The translations under genes were made by a program, and so were the position numbers. Below, one piece after another: positions 9,262-16,962 of a DNA stretch of 39,973 bases (position 1 is the first letter of the stretch; each line of letters opens with the position of its first letter). A model generated the notes under the pieces. It saw only the letters and a list, made by a program, of their open reading frames with translations. It was not told where the DNA came from and did not search any database. Source of the stretch: Candidatus Brevefilum sp. (GTDB lineage Bacteria > Chloroflexota > Anaerolineae > Anaerolineales > Anaerolineaceae); the NCBI GenBank assembly GCA_019428905.1, contig JAHYJN010000023.1, positions 1 to 39,973 on the forward strand, given 5' to 3'.

Positions 9262-9284
9262 GAGAGCACCTCCTTGATGGAGAT

Positions 9285-9314
9285 TGGGATCCTGACAAAA
9301 TTGTCAGGATCCCA
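9285..9314 (-). promoter_or_regulatory. Intercistronic stem-loop between binding protein and permease genes
   Basis: TGGGATCCTGACAA and its exact complement TTGTCAGGATCCCA are separated by two bases, giving a very stable hairpin in the mRNA. No T-run follows on the minus strand, so it is more likely an mRNA-stabilising or processing element than a full terminator. Such hairpins after the binding-protein gene, as between malE and malF, keep its transcript more abundant than that of the permeases. Confidence 0.75.
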
Positions 9315-9326
9315 GTTATTCAGTAT

Positions 9327-10691
9327 TTAATCTGCGCCAAATACCTCCATGCGGTAGGCATCTAATTCTGCTAGCATCTCGAGTAGACGAGCTATATTAC
9401 CGGGATCATCCCAGAATTCCATGAATACATTCATCCCCATATCAGCCACTTCAGGCCTGGTATCACGATCGTAGAATTGTGCCACGTAATCAGCACCATC
9501 TATCAGCGCCAACCCTTTCTGCTGGGCTGCGTTGAACATGCTTCGATCAACACCCGTATGAGTCGGCAAGCGGCCCAATTTCTCAGCGTTATAGGTTTGC
9601 ACCTCAACAGAACCAAGATAAGCCAGGAAAGCCTTGGCAGCTTCTGGGTTCTGGGAATTGGCAGCGATGAAGTAACCATCTGTGGGTGCATCTTCCCCAA
9701 TCAACACTGCGGGATCCATGATCGGGAAACGGAAGAAGTCCAGATCATCCATGATTTCGGTTGGCAGGCTGTCGCGTATGAAATCTCCCATCAGATACAT
9801 TCCAGCTTCACCAGTGATAAAGGGTTCCAAAGCTTCCGACCACGTGTAAGCAGCGGCATCTTCAATGAAGTAATCATTATCAAGCAATTCTCGCCAAGCG
9901 TCAAAGACCGCCAGCACACGCTCGTCCTCATAAGACTCTTTACCAAGCATCAAATCGATATGGAACTCGGGCCCATTAATCCGCATATTGAGATAATCAA
10001 ACCAGGCGCCCGTAGTCCAGCGATACTTAGTGCCGATGGTGATTGGGGTTTTCCCGTTTTCTTTGAGCGTCTCACAGACTTCGATAAACTCATCCCAGGT
10101 GGTCGGTGGTTCAAGCCCCAGCTCTTCAAAGACAGAAACCCGGTAATAAACTGCCCACCAATACCAGGATGTCGGCAGGAAGTACTGCTTGCCATCAACA
10201 GAACTCAGGGCTTTAAAGCCGGCAGGATAGTCTTCAACCCATCCTTCGCCCTCCCAGACATCACTGATATCCATGATTTGATCATTGTCGATAAAGAAAC
10301 GAGCACGCTCACCGGCAAACCAGGTCATCACATCTGGCGGTGCAGAAGCGGTCAGATAGGCGCGGATGGCCTGCTTGAAATCCTCATGGTTGATCGTGCT
10401 ATGGATGACATCATATTGCGGATATTTATCCATGAACATTTGCACAATCTCTTCATCAGCTTCACGCGGTGCTGGGTCACTGGCATAGGAGTTATAGATC
10501 AGGATCTCTTTATCTTTAAGGACCTCAACCTCACGTTCAACAATCACTTCAACGGTTTCACCCTCAACCTCGACAGTTTCGATCACCGTTTCTACCACTG
10601 TTTCGATAATCGTCTCTGGTTCACAAGCTGTAAGGATCAAAGACAACAGCATCACAACAGCGAGGATTATAAACATTTTCTTTCTATACAT
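9327..10691 (-). CDS. Extracellular sugar-binding lipoprotein of an ABC transporter
   Basis: Family 1 solute-binding protein, 454 residues. A signal peptide ends in the lipobox 'LTAC' near residue 23, so the mature protein is anchored to the membrane by a lipidated cysteine. A low-complexity, strongly acidic linker (ETVVETVIETVEVEGETVEV) follows, a style frequent in Anaerolineae binding proteins. The fold shows typical features: 'IVQMFMDKYPQYDVI', 'DVMTWFAGERARFFID', 'ITIGTKYRWTTGAWFDYLNM' and 'GEAGMYLMGDFIRDSL', the last a common CUT1-binding-protein pattern. The ribosome site is AAAGGAG, eight bases from the ATG. It is the first structural gene after the LacI regulator, 42 bp away, and is followed by a hairpin and two permeases. 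Substrate unknown. A long antisense frame here is only a shadow. Confidence 0.93.
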   Translation of the reverse strand: MYRKKMFIILAVVMLLSLILTACEPETIIETVVETVIETVEVEGETVEVIVEREVEVLKDKEILIYNSYASDPAPREADEEIVQMFMDKYPQYDVIHSTINHEDFKQAIRAYLTASAPPDVMTWFAGERARFFIDNDQIMDISDVWEGEGWVEDYPAGFKALSSVDGKQYFLPTSWYWWAVYYRVSVFEELGLEPPTTWDEFIEVCETLKENGKTPITIGTKYRWTTGAWFDYLNMRINGPEFHIDLMLGKESYEDERVLAVFDAWRELLDNDYFIEDAAAYTWSEALEPFITGEAGMYLMGDFIRDSLPTEIMDDLDFFRFPIMDPAVLIGEDAPTDGYFIAANSQNPEAAKAFLAYLGSVEVQTYNAEKLGRLPTHTGVDRSMFNAAQQKGLALIDGADYVAQFYDRDTRPEVADMGMNVFMEFWDDPGNIARLLEMLAELDAYRMEVFGAD

Positions 10692-10733
10692 GATTTTCTC
10701 CTTTCTTGCTCAAATATTTAACAAAATTCATGA

Positions 10734-11783
10734 TTAAATTTGATTGTGACTTAATTCAATAGGCTCCTCCTTCTGATGATTAAACGGTGCTGTTGATTTG
10801 CGAACAATCAGTTCTGGATTGATGGTCAGGCGATGGGTGGGATGCGATGGCTCCTCGATGTTCGCAATCAACAATTGGGCTGCCTTGCTGCCGATTTTGA
10901 TAATGTCCTGCCGGATGGTCGTCAAAGGGGGTGCAAAATAGGATGCCAAAGGCAAATCATCCAGACCGATAACTGAGAGCTGTTCTGGGACAGAAATCCC
11001 CATGTCACGGGCTGACTGCATAACGCCAATCGCCATCCGGTCATTTTGCGCAAAAATCGCGCTGGGGACCTTTCCCGTTTCAGTCAACGCCATAAAAGCA
11101 TCTCGCCCTGAAGTGGCAGACCAGTCCCCTTGAATAACTTGGGAGGCAGTATGGGTGATGCCAGCTTCTTTCAGTGCTTTTTCAAAACCAATGCAGCGTT
11201 TTTGAGCGCAGTCTTCGATCATCACGCCTGTTACCATGGCGATATCACGATGTCCTAAACTTAGCAGGTGTTGTACGGCTAGATAACCCGCCAACTCATC
11301 ATCCAAAGTCACCGATGATATCCCTGGTTCACGCGCATGTGAACCGATAAAAACTAAGGGGAAATTTTCAGGCAGATAGGAATATCGTTCATCGACGTAA
11401 GGATTGATGACGATCAAACCGCTCACACGGCGGCTATCGATCAGCTCGTTGAGCAGGTGTTGCAAAATATCTGGCGTTGGTGCAGATGATGAAATTAGGA
11501 AATAACCGTGTTTACGTGCTTCAACCTCAGCGCCCTCAACCAGGCTGGCAAAGGTAAAATCCGTCAGATTAGGCGCCAGGCAAGCCAACAAACAGGTTCT
11601 TCCCAACGCCATTGAACGTGCAATTGCGTTGGGGCGATAATCAAGTTCTACAATGGAAGCCTGCACTTTTTTACGGGTCTTGGGGGCAACATGCTGGCTG
11701 TTATTGATGACGCGCGATACGGTTTGGTGAGAGACACCTGCATGTTTAGCAACATCTCTAATTGTCACACGTGATTGAGGCAT
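10734..11783 (-). CDS. LacI family transcriptional regulator
   Basis: The N-terminal helix-turn-helix is 'VTIRDVAKHAGVSHQTVSRV' followed by 'INNSQHVAPKTRKKV', and the hinge helix is 'NAIARSMA' (Met in place of the usual Leu). A periplasmic-binding-protein-like effector domain follows ('LISSSAPTPD', 'GLIVINPYVD', 'HRDIAMVTGV', 'AIFAQNDRMAIGVM', 'LSVIGLDDLPLASYFAPPLT'). I use the ATG at 11783 (MPQSRVTIRD) because LacI proteins start just before the HTH. The longer frame to 11843 would run through the promoter. It leads the sugar transporter operon and has a palindromic operator at its own transcription start. The simplest model is autorepression of the whole operon, relieved by the transported sugar. 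Confidence 0.95.
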   Translation of the reverse strand: MPQSRVTIRDVAKHAGVSHQTVSRVINNSQHVAPKTRKKVQASIVELDYRPNAIARSMALGRTCLLACLAPNLTDFTFASLVEGAEVEARKHGYFLISSSAPTPDILQHLLNELIDSRRVSGLIVINPYVDERYSYLPENFPLVFIGSHAREPGISSVTLDDELAGYLAVQHLLSLGHRDIAMVTGVMIEDCAQKRCIGFEKALKEAGITHTASQVIQGDWSATSGRDAFMALTETGKVPSAIFAQNDRMAIGVMQSARDMGISVPEQLSVIGLDDLPLASYFAPPLTTIRQDIIKIGSKAAQLLIANIEEPSHPTHRLTINPELIVRKSTAPFNHQKEEPIELSHNQI

Positions 11784-11798
11784 TCCACGCCCTTTTAA

Positions 11799-11812
11799 TG
11801 TTACCGGTAACA
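11799..11812. promoter_or_regulatory. LacI-family operator palindrome
   Basis: TGTTACCGGTAACA is a perfect 14-bp palindrome with a central CG, the classic form of LacI-family operators and very close to the GntR-type gluconate operator. It covers the predicted +1 region of the regulator's promoter, 16 bp before the ATG. Bound repressor would block transcription start. No second copy was noticed in the window. Confidence 0.85.
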
Positions 11813-11814
11813 AT

Positions 11815-11843
11815 ATTGTATAAGAATTTCTGACAGTTGTCAA
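11815..11843 (-). promoter_or_regulatory. Strong sigma-70-type promoter of the LacI/sugar transporter operon
   Basis: On the minus strand: a perfect -35 TTGACA (11838-11843), a 17-nt spacer and -10 TACAAT (11815-11820). The operator palindrome lies immediately downstream. This is the best-matching promoter in the window and probably drives regulator, binding protein and both permeases (11783 down to 7538). Confidence 0.85.
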
Positions 11844-12224
11844 GAGTAATTTATTAAGACACTTGAAAAACTAATAGGTCAACTGAGCAGAAATTGTATA
11901 TCCGATTGTCAAACCCGCTTAAACCAGTGGACGCCAAGCAGCCGATAAACTTTACCACCCCCAATTCTGACTGCTTTAGTGACAGACGCCCAACAAGCAC
12001 CCTAGTTGTGAATTGACTGTCATTAGTTATTCCCGCAACTTGTGGGTTGAGCCATGCTTGGGCTTGAGTCAGAGGTTAAAGCACAGCCATCCCAAAGAAT
12101 GATGCAAGTCCCAATCTATTCCAAGCCATACCAACAGATTAACAGCGCTACCACAGCCACTGTTTCTTAGTTTTTTTAACCTTTTCTCAACGATTGACTC
12201 AGCACATCTCAGCCGTTAATGTTT
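11844..12224. other. Intergenic region without recognisable gene
   Basis: No reading frame with a credible start, no RNA gene and no terminator with a T-run was found. One small hairpin is visible on the plus strand (CCCGCA-act-TGTGGG, using one G-U pair). The stretch separates the sugar operon promoter from the 3' end of the coiled-coil gene. Confidence 0.5.
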
Positions 12225-13427
12225 TCACACAAAAGCCAAGATAAAAAAGAAGACGATCAACACCAGCAAAATCAATAAACCCGCGACCATCAGGTAAAAA
12301 TTGCGCACCGTGCTTTTATCCGTGGTATCCAGTCGGGCTTTAATCAAATGGTGCTCCTGGGTCAGATCGCGCAGGCTAGCACTGGCCTGGTCAATTTTCT
12401 GGTATTCACCGCTCAATGCGTCAGATTCCGGTCGGGCAGCATCGACCAAAGGCCCCAGGTTTTGGATGATCGGCGGCATTTTCTCCTGCAGACCCTCAAC
12501 TTCTGCCTTTTTAGCAGCAAGGTCTGCTTCTAAACCATTAATGCGCTGCGCCAAGGGGGTCAAGGCCTCTTGTTGATCACCTTCCACGGTTGAGATCTGG
12601 GCGCTCAAACGCTCAATTTGGTCTTCAAAAGGCTGCTGCTCGATTTCCAGCTTGGCGATGTCCCTTTCGAAATCTGCGATTTTCTCACGGGTCTCACCCA
12701 CAGAGCCCTCGAGGGTCTTATTCCGGCTGACCAGCGCCTCTGCCTGAGCCTCTTTATCGGGGGCGTCCGAAGCTTCAACTTCAGCCAGCTTGTCCTGGTT
12801 TTCAGCAATTTCAGCCAGCAGCTTATCTTGTTCTTTGAGGATCTTCTCTACGTCTTTATTCAATTTAGATGCTTGGGAGCGGGATTTATCCAATTTTTTC
12901 TCGACATCTCTCACCAGGGACTGCAAATCGCTGATTTGCTTTGCATACTCCGAAGTGATCTTGGTCCGCGAATCCTCAGCTTGCTTCAGCGCCGTCTCAA
13001 GCTGTTGGGTTTCCTTCACCAACGCCGATTTGTGCGCATCTAAATCCTCCAGGTTGGTATACAGCTCAGCATAAGAAGGATGCAAGACCTTTGCAGTCCA
13101 GGCTTTTTTACCCAAATCTGAGATCAAACTTTCTTTCTTTGCCTGGATATCGTCTTTTTGACCCCCTAATTTCCGTTCCTCGAGCTTCCACTTATTGGCA
13201 TTGATGCCGGCGGTGCTCAACTGGGAAAATTTGCCCGATTTGATCAACCAGCCCAAAATGACGCCCAAGGCGATCACCAAAACCACAGCCACAGCCAAGA
13301 AAATCCAGTTAACCCCATTTGCGGTCGATCCTGCTGTGGTACATGCCCCCATCAATCCGCTGACCAGTAAAGAGAGATAAGCGATTCTGCTGATGACCTT
13401 TTTTAGCGAGTGACCATTTTTTGTCAT
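12225..13427 (-). CDS. Coiled-coil membrane lipoprotein of unknown function
   Basis: I do not recognise a named family. The N-terminus looks like a lipoprotein signal ('AYLSLLVSGLMGAC', cysteine near residue 29). A hydrophobic segment follows ('WIFLAVAVVLVIALGVILGWL'), then about 290 residues of charged heptad sequence typical of long coiled coils ('SDLQSLVRDVEKKLDKSRSQ', 'ETREKIADFERDIAKLEIEQ'), and a C-terminal membrane segment ('FYLMVAGLLILLVLIVFFFI'). A coiled-coil rod between two membrane attachments suggests a structural or spacer role in the envelope, but this is inference. The ATG at 13427 is chosen because GAGGAG lies seven bases upstream; the ATG at 13442 is part of the ribosome-site region. 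It appears to be a single-gene unit. Confidence 0.75.
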   Translation of the reverse strand: MTKNGHSLKKVISRIAYLSLLVSGLMGACTTAGSTANGVNWIFLAVAVVLVIALGVILGWLIKSGKFSQLSTAGINANKWKLEERKLGGQKDDIQAKKESLISDLGKKAWTAKVLHPSYAELYTNLEDLDAHKSALVKETQQLETALKQAEDSRTKITSEYAKQISDLQSLVRDVEKKLDKSRSQASKLNKDVEKILKEQDKLLAEIAENQDKLAEVEASDAPDKEAQAEALVSRNKTLEGSVGETREKIADFERDIAKLEIEQQPFEDQIERLSAQISTVEGDQQEALTPLAQRINGLEADLAAKKAEVEGLQEKMPPIIQNLGPLVDAARPESDALSGEYQKIDQASASLRDLTQEHHLIKARLDTTDKSTVRNFYLMVAGLLILLVLIVFFFILAFV

Positions 13428-13798
13428 GTCGTTTCTCCTCATAAATAAAGTCTAAAATGATGATTGAGTCAAAATGCTGATTACCAATTTTCCCTCTAAA
13501 TATTCCTCCTTAAATTTTTAAACCTTAGCAATTAGCTGAAATAATAATCATGTAAATTTTTCGAACATTACATCAGCAAATTCATAAACGTGATTTGTCG
13601 ACTTTAGAAATCAATCCCAACACCGCAGCTGCTCTTCTTTTTATGTAATCATTTCCGTCTGATCATTTTGTATTGAGTATATCATCATTAATTCCCAAAT
13701 TTACACTTGATTATCTGGCCTGACAGTCCAATCTGTGAGCCACAACAAACGACTGGCTCAATGCTGCCAACAAACAGCACCCCTACCCACAATCCCTG
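13428..13798. other. AT-rich intergenic region with a hairpin
   Basis: No gene was found. On the minus strand downstream of the deaminase gene, TGAGCCA (13736-13742) and TGGCTCA (13754-13760) can form a 7-bp hairpin, but no T-run follows, so it is a weak terminator candidate. The remainder is AT-rich and should contain the promoter of the coiled-coil gene, but no hexamer pair stands out. An unused AAGGAGG-like sequence occurs near 13510 with no frame after it. Confidence 0.45.
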
Positions 13799-15130
13799 TC
13801 ATTCAGATTTAATTCGAGCAACCTGCTCTGCGATGCGGTTAGCCTGACTCCGAACCTCATCCTCATCCAAGGTCAACAATGCGCGATTCTTCATCAACAC
13901 CTGTCCTGCAACCATCACGTGGCGGATATCCCCAATCGAGAGGGCGTAGATCAGGTGCGAATAGAGGTCATAACAGGGTGTCAGGTTGGCTGAGCTGAAG
14001 TCAATCACGGCCAGATCGGCAAACTTTCCAACCTCCAGTGAGCCGATCACATCCGCTAAACCCACAGCCCGAGCGCCGTCAATCGTAAGCATTGAAAATA
14101 CCTTTTCTGCTGGCAGCACTTTGGGATCCCCAGTGACACCCTTCTGCATCAACGCTGCCAGCTGTGCTTCGTGGAACAGGTCAAGATCGTTATTGCTGGC
14201 TGCGCCGTCTGTGCCGATCCCCACATTGACACCCCTCTCAACCATCGCCGCCACCCGGGCAATCCCCGAGGACAATTTCAGGTTCGAGGATGGGCAATGC
14301 GCCACAGAGGTGCCGCTTTCAGCCAAACGCGCAATCTCGTCATCTGTTAGGTGCACGCAGTGAGCTAATAACGTGCGTTCTCCTAATAAACCAAACCCAT
14401 CCAATACTGCGATTGGACGTTTACCATGCTTCTGATGGACTTGCAGCAGTTCACCTTGAGACTCAGCCGCATGGGTCACAAACAGCAGACGCCGGTCGTG
14501 AGTTAAATTTGCCACATGTTCAAGCGTGGCTGGGCTGGTCATATAAGCTGAATGCGCCTGGATACATGGGTGCACCAGGTGAACATCTTGATAGTGGTCC
14601 AGGTATTCAACTGCGATGGCCTGGTTGGTATTGCGGTAGTTTTCAAACCCTTCAATTTCAGCAAAGCTGGGGCCGGTCACGATGCGAAAGCCAGCGGTTC
14701 GGGCAGCTTCTGTCGTTTCTTGGTAGTACCAGTACATATCGGCCGCGCAGGTGGTGCCAGCACGAAGCATTTCCACCATCGCCAGCTGTGAACCTGTCAC
14801 CACGGTGTCTTTGGAAATTAATGCCGCTTCAACCCGCCAGATCGTTTCCAGCCACTTTTCAAGCGTGCAGTCATCGACCAACCCCCGCACAAGGGTCATT
14901 GCCCAATGCCCATGAACATTAATCAAGCCCGGAATGACGACCATCCCATTTAACTCAAGAAGTTCTTTGGGTTTATAGGCCTGCAATCCCTCAGCTTCAG
15001 CGCCTATCCAAACGATCCTCCCTCCATCAACCGCCATGGCGGCATTTCGCAAGATGGATCGATCGGCATTCATGGTGACGATTGTTCCGCCAATCAACAG
15101 GGTATCTACGGGTGTGGGTGATGGTAACAT
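13799..15130 (-). CDS. mtaD: Amidohydrolase, 5-methylthioadenosine/S-adenosylhomocysteine deaminase type
   Basis: Metal-dependent deaminase of the amidohydrolase superfamily. The MtaD/SAH deaminase subgroup converts 5'-methylthioadenosine, SAH, adenosine or 5'-deoxyadenosine to the inosine forms, releasing ammonia in the cytoplasm. Likely zinc ligands are His73 and His75 in 'NVHGH', His220 in 'VTHAAES' and Asp308 in 'GTDGAASNNDLDLF'. Glu223 fits the catalytic acid, and His193 in 'IQAHSAYMTS' is also conserved. Length 443 is normal. The tail 'LGVGKFADL'-type strand (here 'LEVGKFADLAVIDF') is typical. It is the last gene of the ECF/salvage operon, after an intercistronic hairpin, and its product would be the substrate of the phosphorylase two genes upstream. 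Guanine deaminase or chlorohydrolase-like roles are less likely given the neighbours. Confidence 0.85.
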   Translation of the reverse strand: MLPSPTPVDTLLIGGTIVTMNADRSILRNAAMAVDGGRIVWIGAEAEGLQAYKPKELLELNGMVVIPGLINVHGHWAMTLVRGLVDDCTLEKWLETIWRVEAALISKDTVVTGSQLAMVEMLRAGTTCAADMYWYYQETTEAARTAGFRIVTGPSFAEIEGFENYRNTNQAIAVEYLDHYQDVHLVHPCIQAHSAYMTSPATLEHVANLTHDRRLLFVTHAAESQGELLQVHQKHGKRPIAVLDGFGLLGERTLLAHCVHLTDDEIARLAESGTSVAHCPSSNLKLSSGIARVAAMVERGVNVGIGTDGAASNNDLDLFHEAQLAALMQKGVTGDPKVLPAEKVFSMLTIDGARAVGLADVIGSLEVGKFADLAVIDFSSANLTPCYDLYSHLIYALSIGDIRHVMVAGQVLMKNRALLTLDEDEVRSQANRIAEQVARIKSE

Positions 15131-15154
15131 TTGAAATCCATCCTAATATAAAAC

Positions 15155-15182
15155 AGGTGAGTGGCTAAATGGCCACTCACCT
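15155..15182 (-). terminator. Hairpin between S-component and deaminase genes, possible partial terminator
   Basis: AGGTGAGTGGC (15155-15165) and GCCACTCACCT (15172-15182) form a perfect 11-bp stem with a 6-nt loop. On the minus strand it is followed by GTTTTATATT, a short T-rich tail. It lies 25 bp before the deaminase start, inside the operon, so it could lower downstream expression or protect the upstream mRNA 3' end. Confidence 0.6.
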
Positions 15183-15206
15183 TGTAATTCTGGTTGTTGA
15201 AAAGAC

Positions 15207-16043
15207 TTATGCTTCCGGTTCCTCAACAAATTGCTCTCGGCCAGATAACATGAAGCTCGCTAAGAGGATCAACAGCAAGAACGGGAGCACAGACAGCCAA
15301 ACCGCAACCTGTCCCTGCTGACCGGCAAATCCGTACAATTGCTGACCAGCAGCGCCAATGGCCACCAACACACCCACAATCAAACCACCCAGCGAACCGA
15401 TGATCATTAAAATTGAACCAATGGTCTTGGCAAAACCCTTAGCCACGTCCTCTTCCTGCATGATATCCGTCCAGATCAAACCCCACCGCTTAACCCGCGG
15501 GTAGAGCAAGACCAGCAAAATGGGACCCAAGATAAAAGCAGCCGCGAAGTTGTTGACGGTGATGGTGATTGAAAGGAAGGCAAAGGGAACAATTGCGACG
15601 ATGTCGAGATACCAGGCGATGATGATGCCGCAGGCTGCAGAGGAGACCAGGGCAACAAGTTCAAAAGCGAGGACCTTTTTCCAATTATTGGTTGTTTGGG
15701 CCATGTCATCCTTCGAGACCAGGCCAAAGGTGGCTCCCCACATTTTGTAGGGGATGAAGGCGAGGAAGAAGTTGCCAAAGAAACCAAAGATTGAACCAAT
15801 CCCTAATGTGCCGCCAAACAGGTCACCAATGAAGTTGCCAATTGCAGCGCCCCAAGCGCCGGCCGGGCCAAACAAAAGACCAAAAACAGGCGGGAACACA
15901 TTCGCAGGGCGTACTTCGGTGATACCAGGGACAATTGGAATACCGCCCTTAAAAACAATTAGAAACGCTGCATAAATTGCAGCAGAGAGCGCCACCAGGA
16001 TGATCATCCGGGTGTTCTTCCACATAGAAATAACTTCTTTCAT
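15207..16043 (-). CDS. ECF transporter S component (substrate-binding membrane subunit)
   Basis: Hydrophobic protein of 278 residues with about six membrane segments, similar to the QueT-like S-component group. The hallmark stretch is 'RPANVFPPVFGLLFGPAGAW' followed by 'GAAIGNFIGDLFGG', then 'GSIFGFFGNFFLAFIPYKMW'. S components give an ECF importer its substrate specificity and couple to the shared T and A subunits. The C-terminal tail carries extra membrane segments and ends in acidic residues. Translation starts at 16043 after AAGGAG. It is in the same gene run as the T and fused A subunits (18014-20496) but separated from them by the isomerase and phosphorylase genes. That interleaving suggests the substrate is a nucleoside or thiopentose handled by those enzymes. 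The substrate itself is not provable here. Confidence 0.85.
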   Translation of the reverse strand: MKEVISMWKNTRMIILVALSAAIYAAFLIVFKGGIPIVPGITEVRPANVFPPVFGLLFGPAGAWGAAIGNFIGDLFGGTLGIGSIFGFFGNFFLAFIPYKMWGATFGLVSKDDMAQTTNNWKKVLAFELVALVSSAACGIIIAWYLDIVAIVPFAFLSITITVNNFAAAFILGPILLVLLYPRVKRWGLIWTDIMQEEDVAKGFAKTIGSILMIIGSLGGLIVGVLVAIGAAGQQLYGFAGQQGQVAVWLSVLPFLLLILLASFMLSGREQFVEEPEA

Positions 16044-16156
16044 GATCGAATCTCCTTAATAAATGGGTTGGATAAATTGGATAAAGTTAATGGTCGTTTG
16101 GCAATATTCTTATCGGCAGCACCTCCTTTTAAACTTTCTAGTTCATCACGAATAAC

Positions 16157-16939
16157 CTAGGGCTGATTTTGCGGCTCATGCATCATCATCACAGCCTTTT
16201 CACAACCACAGTCGAAACCACTTGTTTCCTTAAGTGTATTAACCAACAGCAGGGCTAAAAGTTGCCTGAGTTCTGCCATCTGATCGCTGACGAACACCAT
16301 CTCTTGTTCCAATCCAGCGGCCCAATTAATGGAATAGGCCATTGAAGCATAGTGCATCCCCAATTCGCGCGCCAGAACCACTTCGGGTATGCCAGTCATA
16401 CCCACCACATCGCCCCCTAACTGGGCAAACATCCTGATTTCCGCTGGAGATTCAAAACGCGGTCCGTTCGTGGCTACATAAACTGCTTCTGGATGGATTT
16501 CAAGATTAAATTGTGGGGATAATTCGAGAACCTTCTTCCGCAGCACGGGGCAATAAGGCACATCCATGTTGGTATGCGCCAAACCAGAATTTCCACCATC
16601 GTAAAAGGTAAATGCCCGACCACTGGTAAAGTCCATGAAATCCGTTAATAATGCCAAACTCATCGGCGGTATCTCACGGCTGATCGAACCAACTGCATTG
16701 GTAGCCAAGATCTGTTTGACACCCAATAAATCCAACGCCCGTAAATTAGCCCGATAATTAATCATATGGGGTGGTGTCGTATGCTCTAAACCATGCCGTG
16801 CCAAAAAGACCAGTTCAAAATCGTCCTGCGTCCCAAGATTGACCAGCGCCTGACCATACTCAGTTTCCACAATTTTTTGAACAAACTTAAAACCGGGGAT
16901 AACATAAATGCCGGTGCCAGTGATGATCGCGGATTTCAT
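16157..16939 (-). CDS. MTAP/PNP family phosphorylase, possibly 5'-methylthioinosine phosphorylase
   Basis: Trimeric-type nucleoside phosphorylase (260 residues) that splits a nucleoside with phosphate into pentose-1-phosphate and purine. Family motifs are 'FLARHGLEHTTPPHMINYRA', 'ATNAVGSI', 'LLTDFMDFTSGR', 'VATNGPRFESPAEIRMF' and 'GGDVVGMTGIPEVVLAREL'. The base-recognition region reads 'AYSINWAAG' with Asn205. Adenine-specific MTAPs carry Asp here (TDYD), and 6-oxopurine enzymes such as PNP and methylthioinosine phosphorylase carry Asn. I therefore infer a methylthioinosine- or deoxyinosine-like substrate, fitting the deaminase in the same operon. The start is the ATG at 16939, about ten bases after TTGGAG. 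The C-terminus adds an odd 'FDCGCEKAVMMMHEP' tail. Confidence 0.87.
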   Translation of the reverse strand: MKSAIITGTGIYVIPGFKFVQKIVETEYGQALVNLGTQDDFELVFLARHGLEHTTPPHMINYRANLRALDLLGVKQILATNAVGSISREIPPMSLALLTDFMDFTSGRAFTFYDGGNSGLAHTNMDVPYCPVLRKKVLELSPQFNLEIHPEAVYVATNGPRFESPAEIRMFAQLGGDVVGMTGIPEVVLARELGMHYASMAYSINWAAGLEQEMVFVSDQMAELRQLLALLLVNTLKETSGFDCGCEKAVMMMHEPQNQP

Positions 16940-16962
16940 GCTGATTGTCTCCAATTAGTCCA

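Noticed and set aside
9477-10721. 414-codon plus-strand frame opposite the sugar-binding protein
   Set aside because: It is antisense to a clear lipoprotein gene, has no recognisable domain or ribosome site, and reads like a reverse-complement shadow.
16080-16140. Extra small gene after AAGGAGGTG near 16120-16130
   Set aside because: No ATG, GTG or TTG at a suitable distance opens a meaningful frame before a stop.
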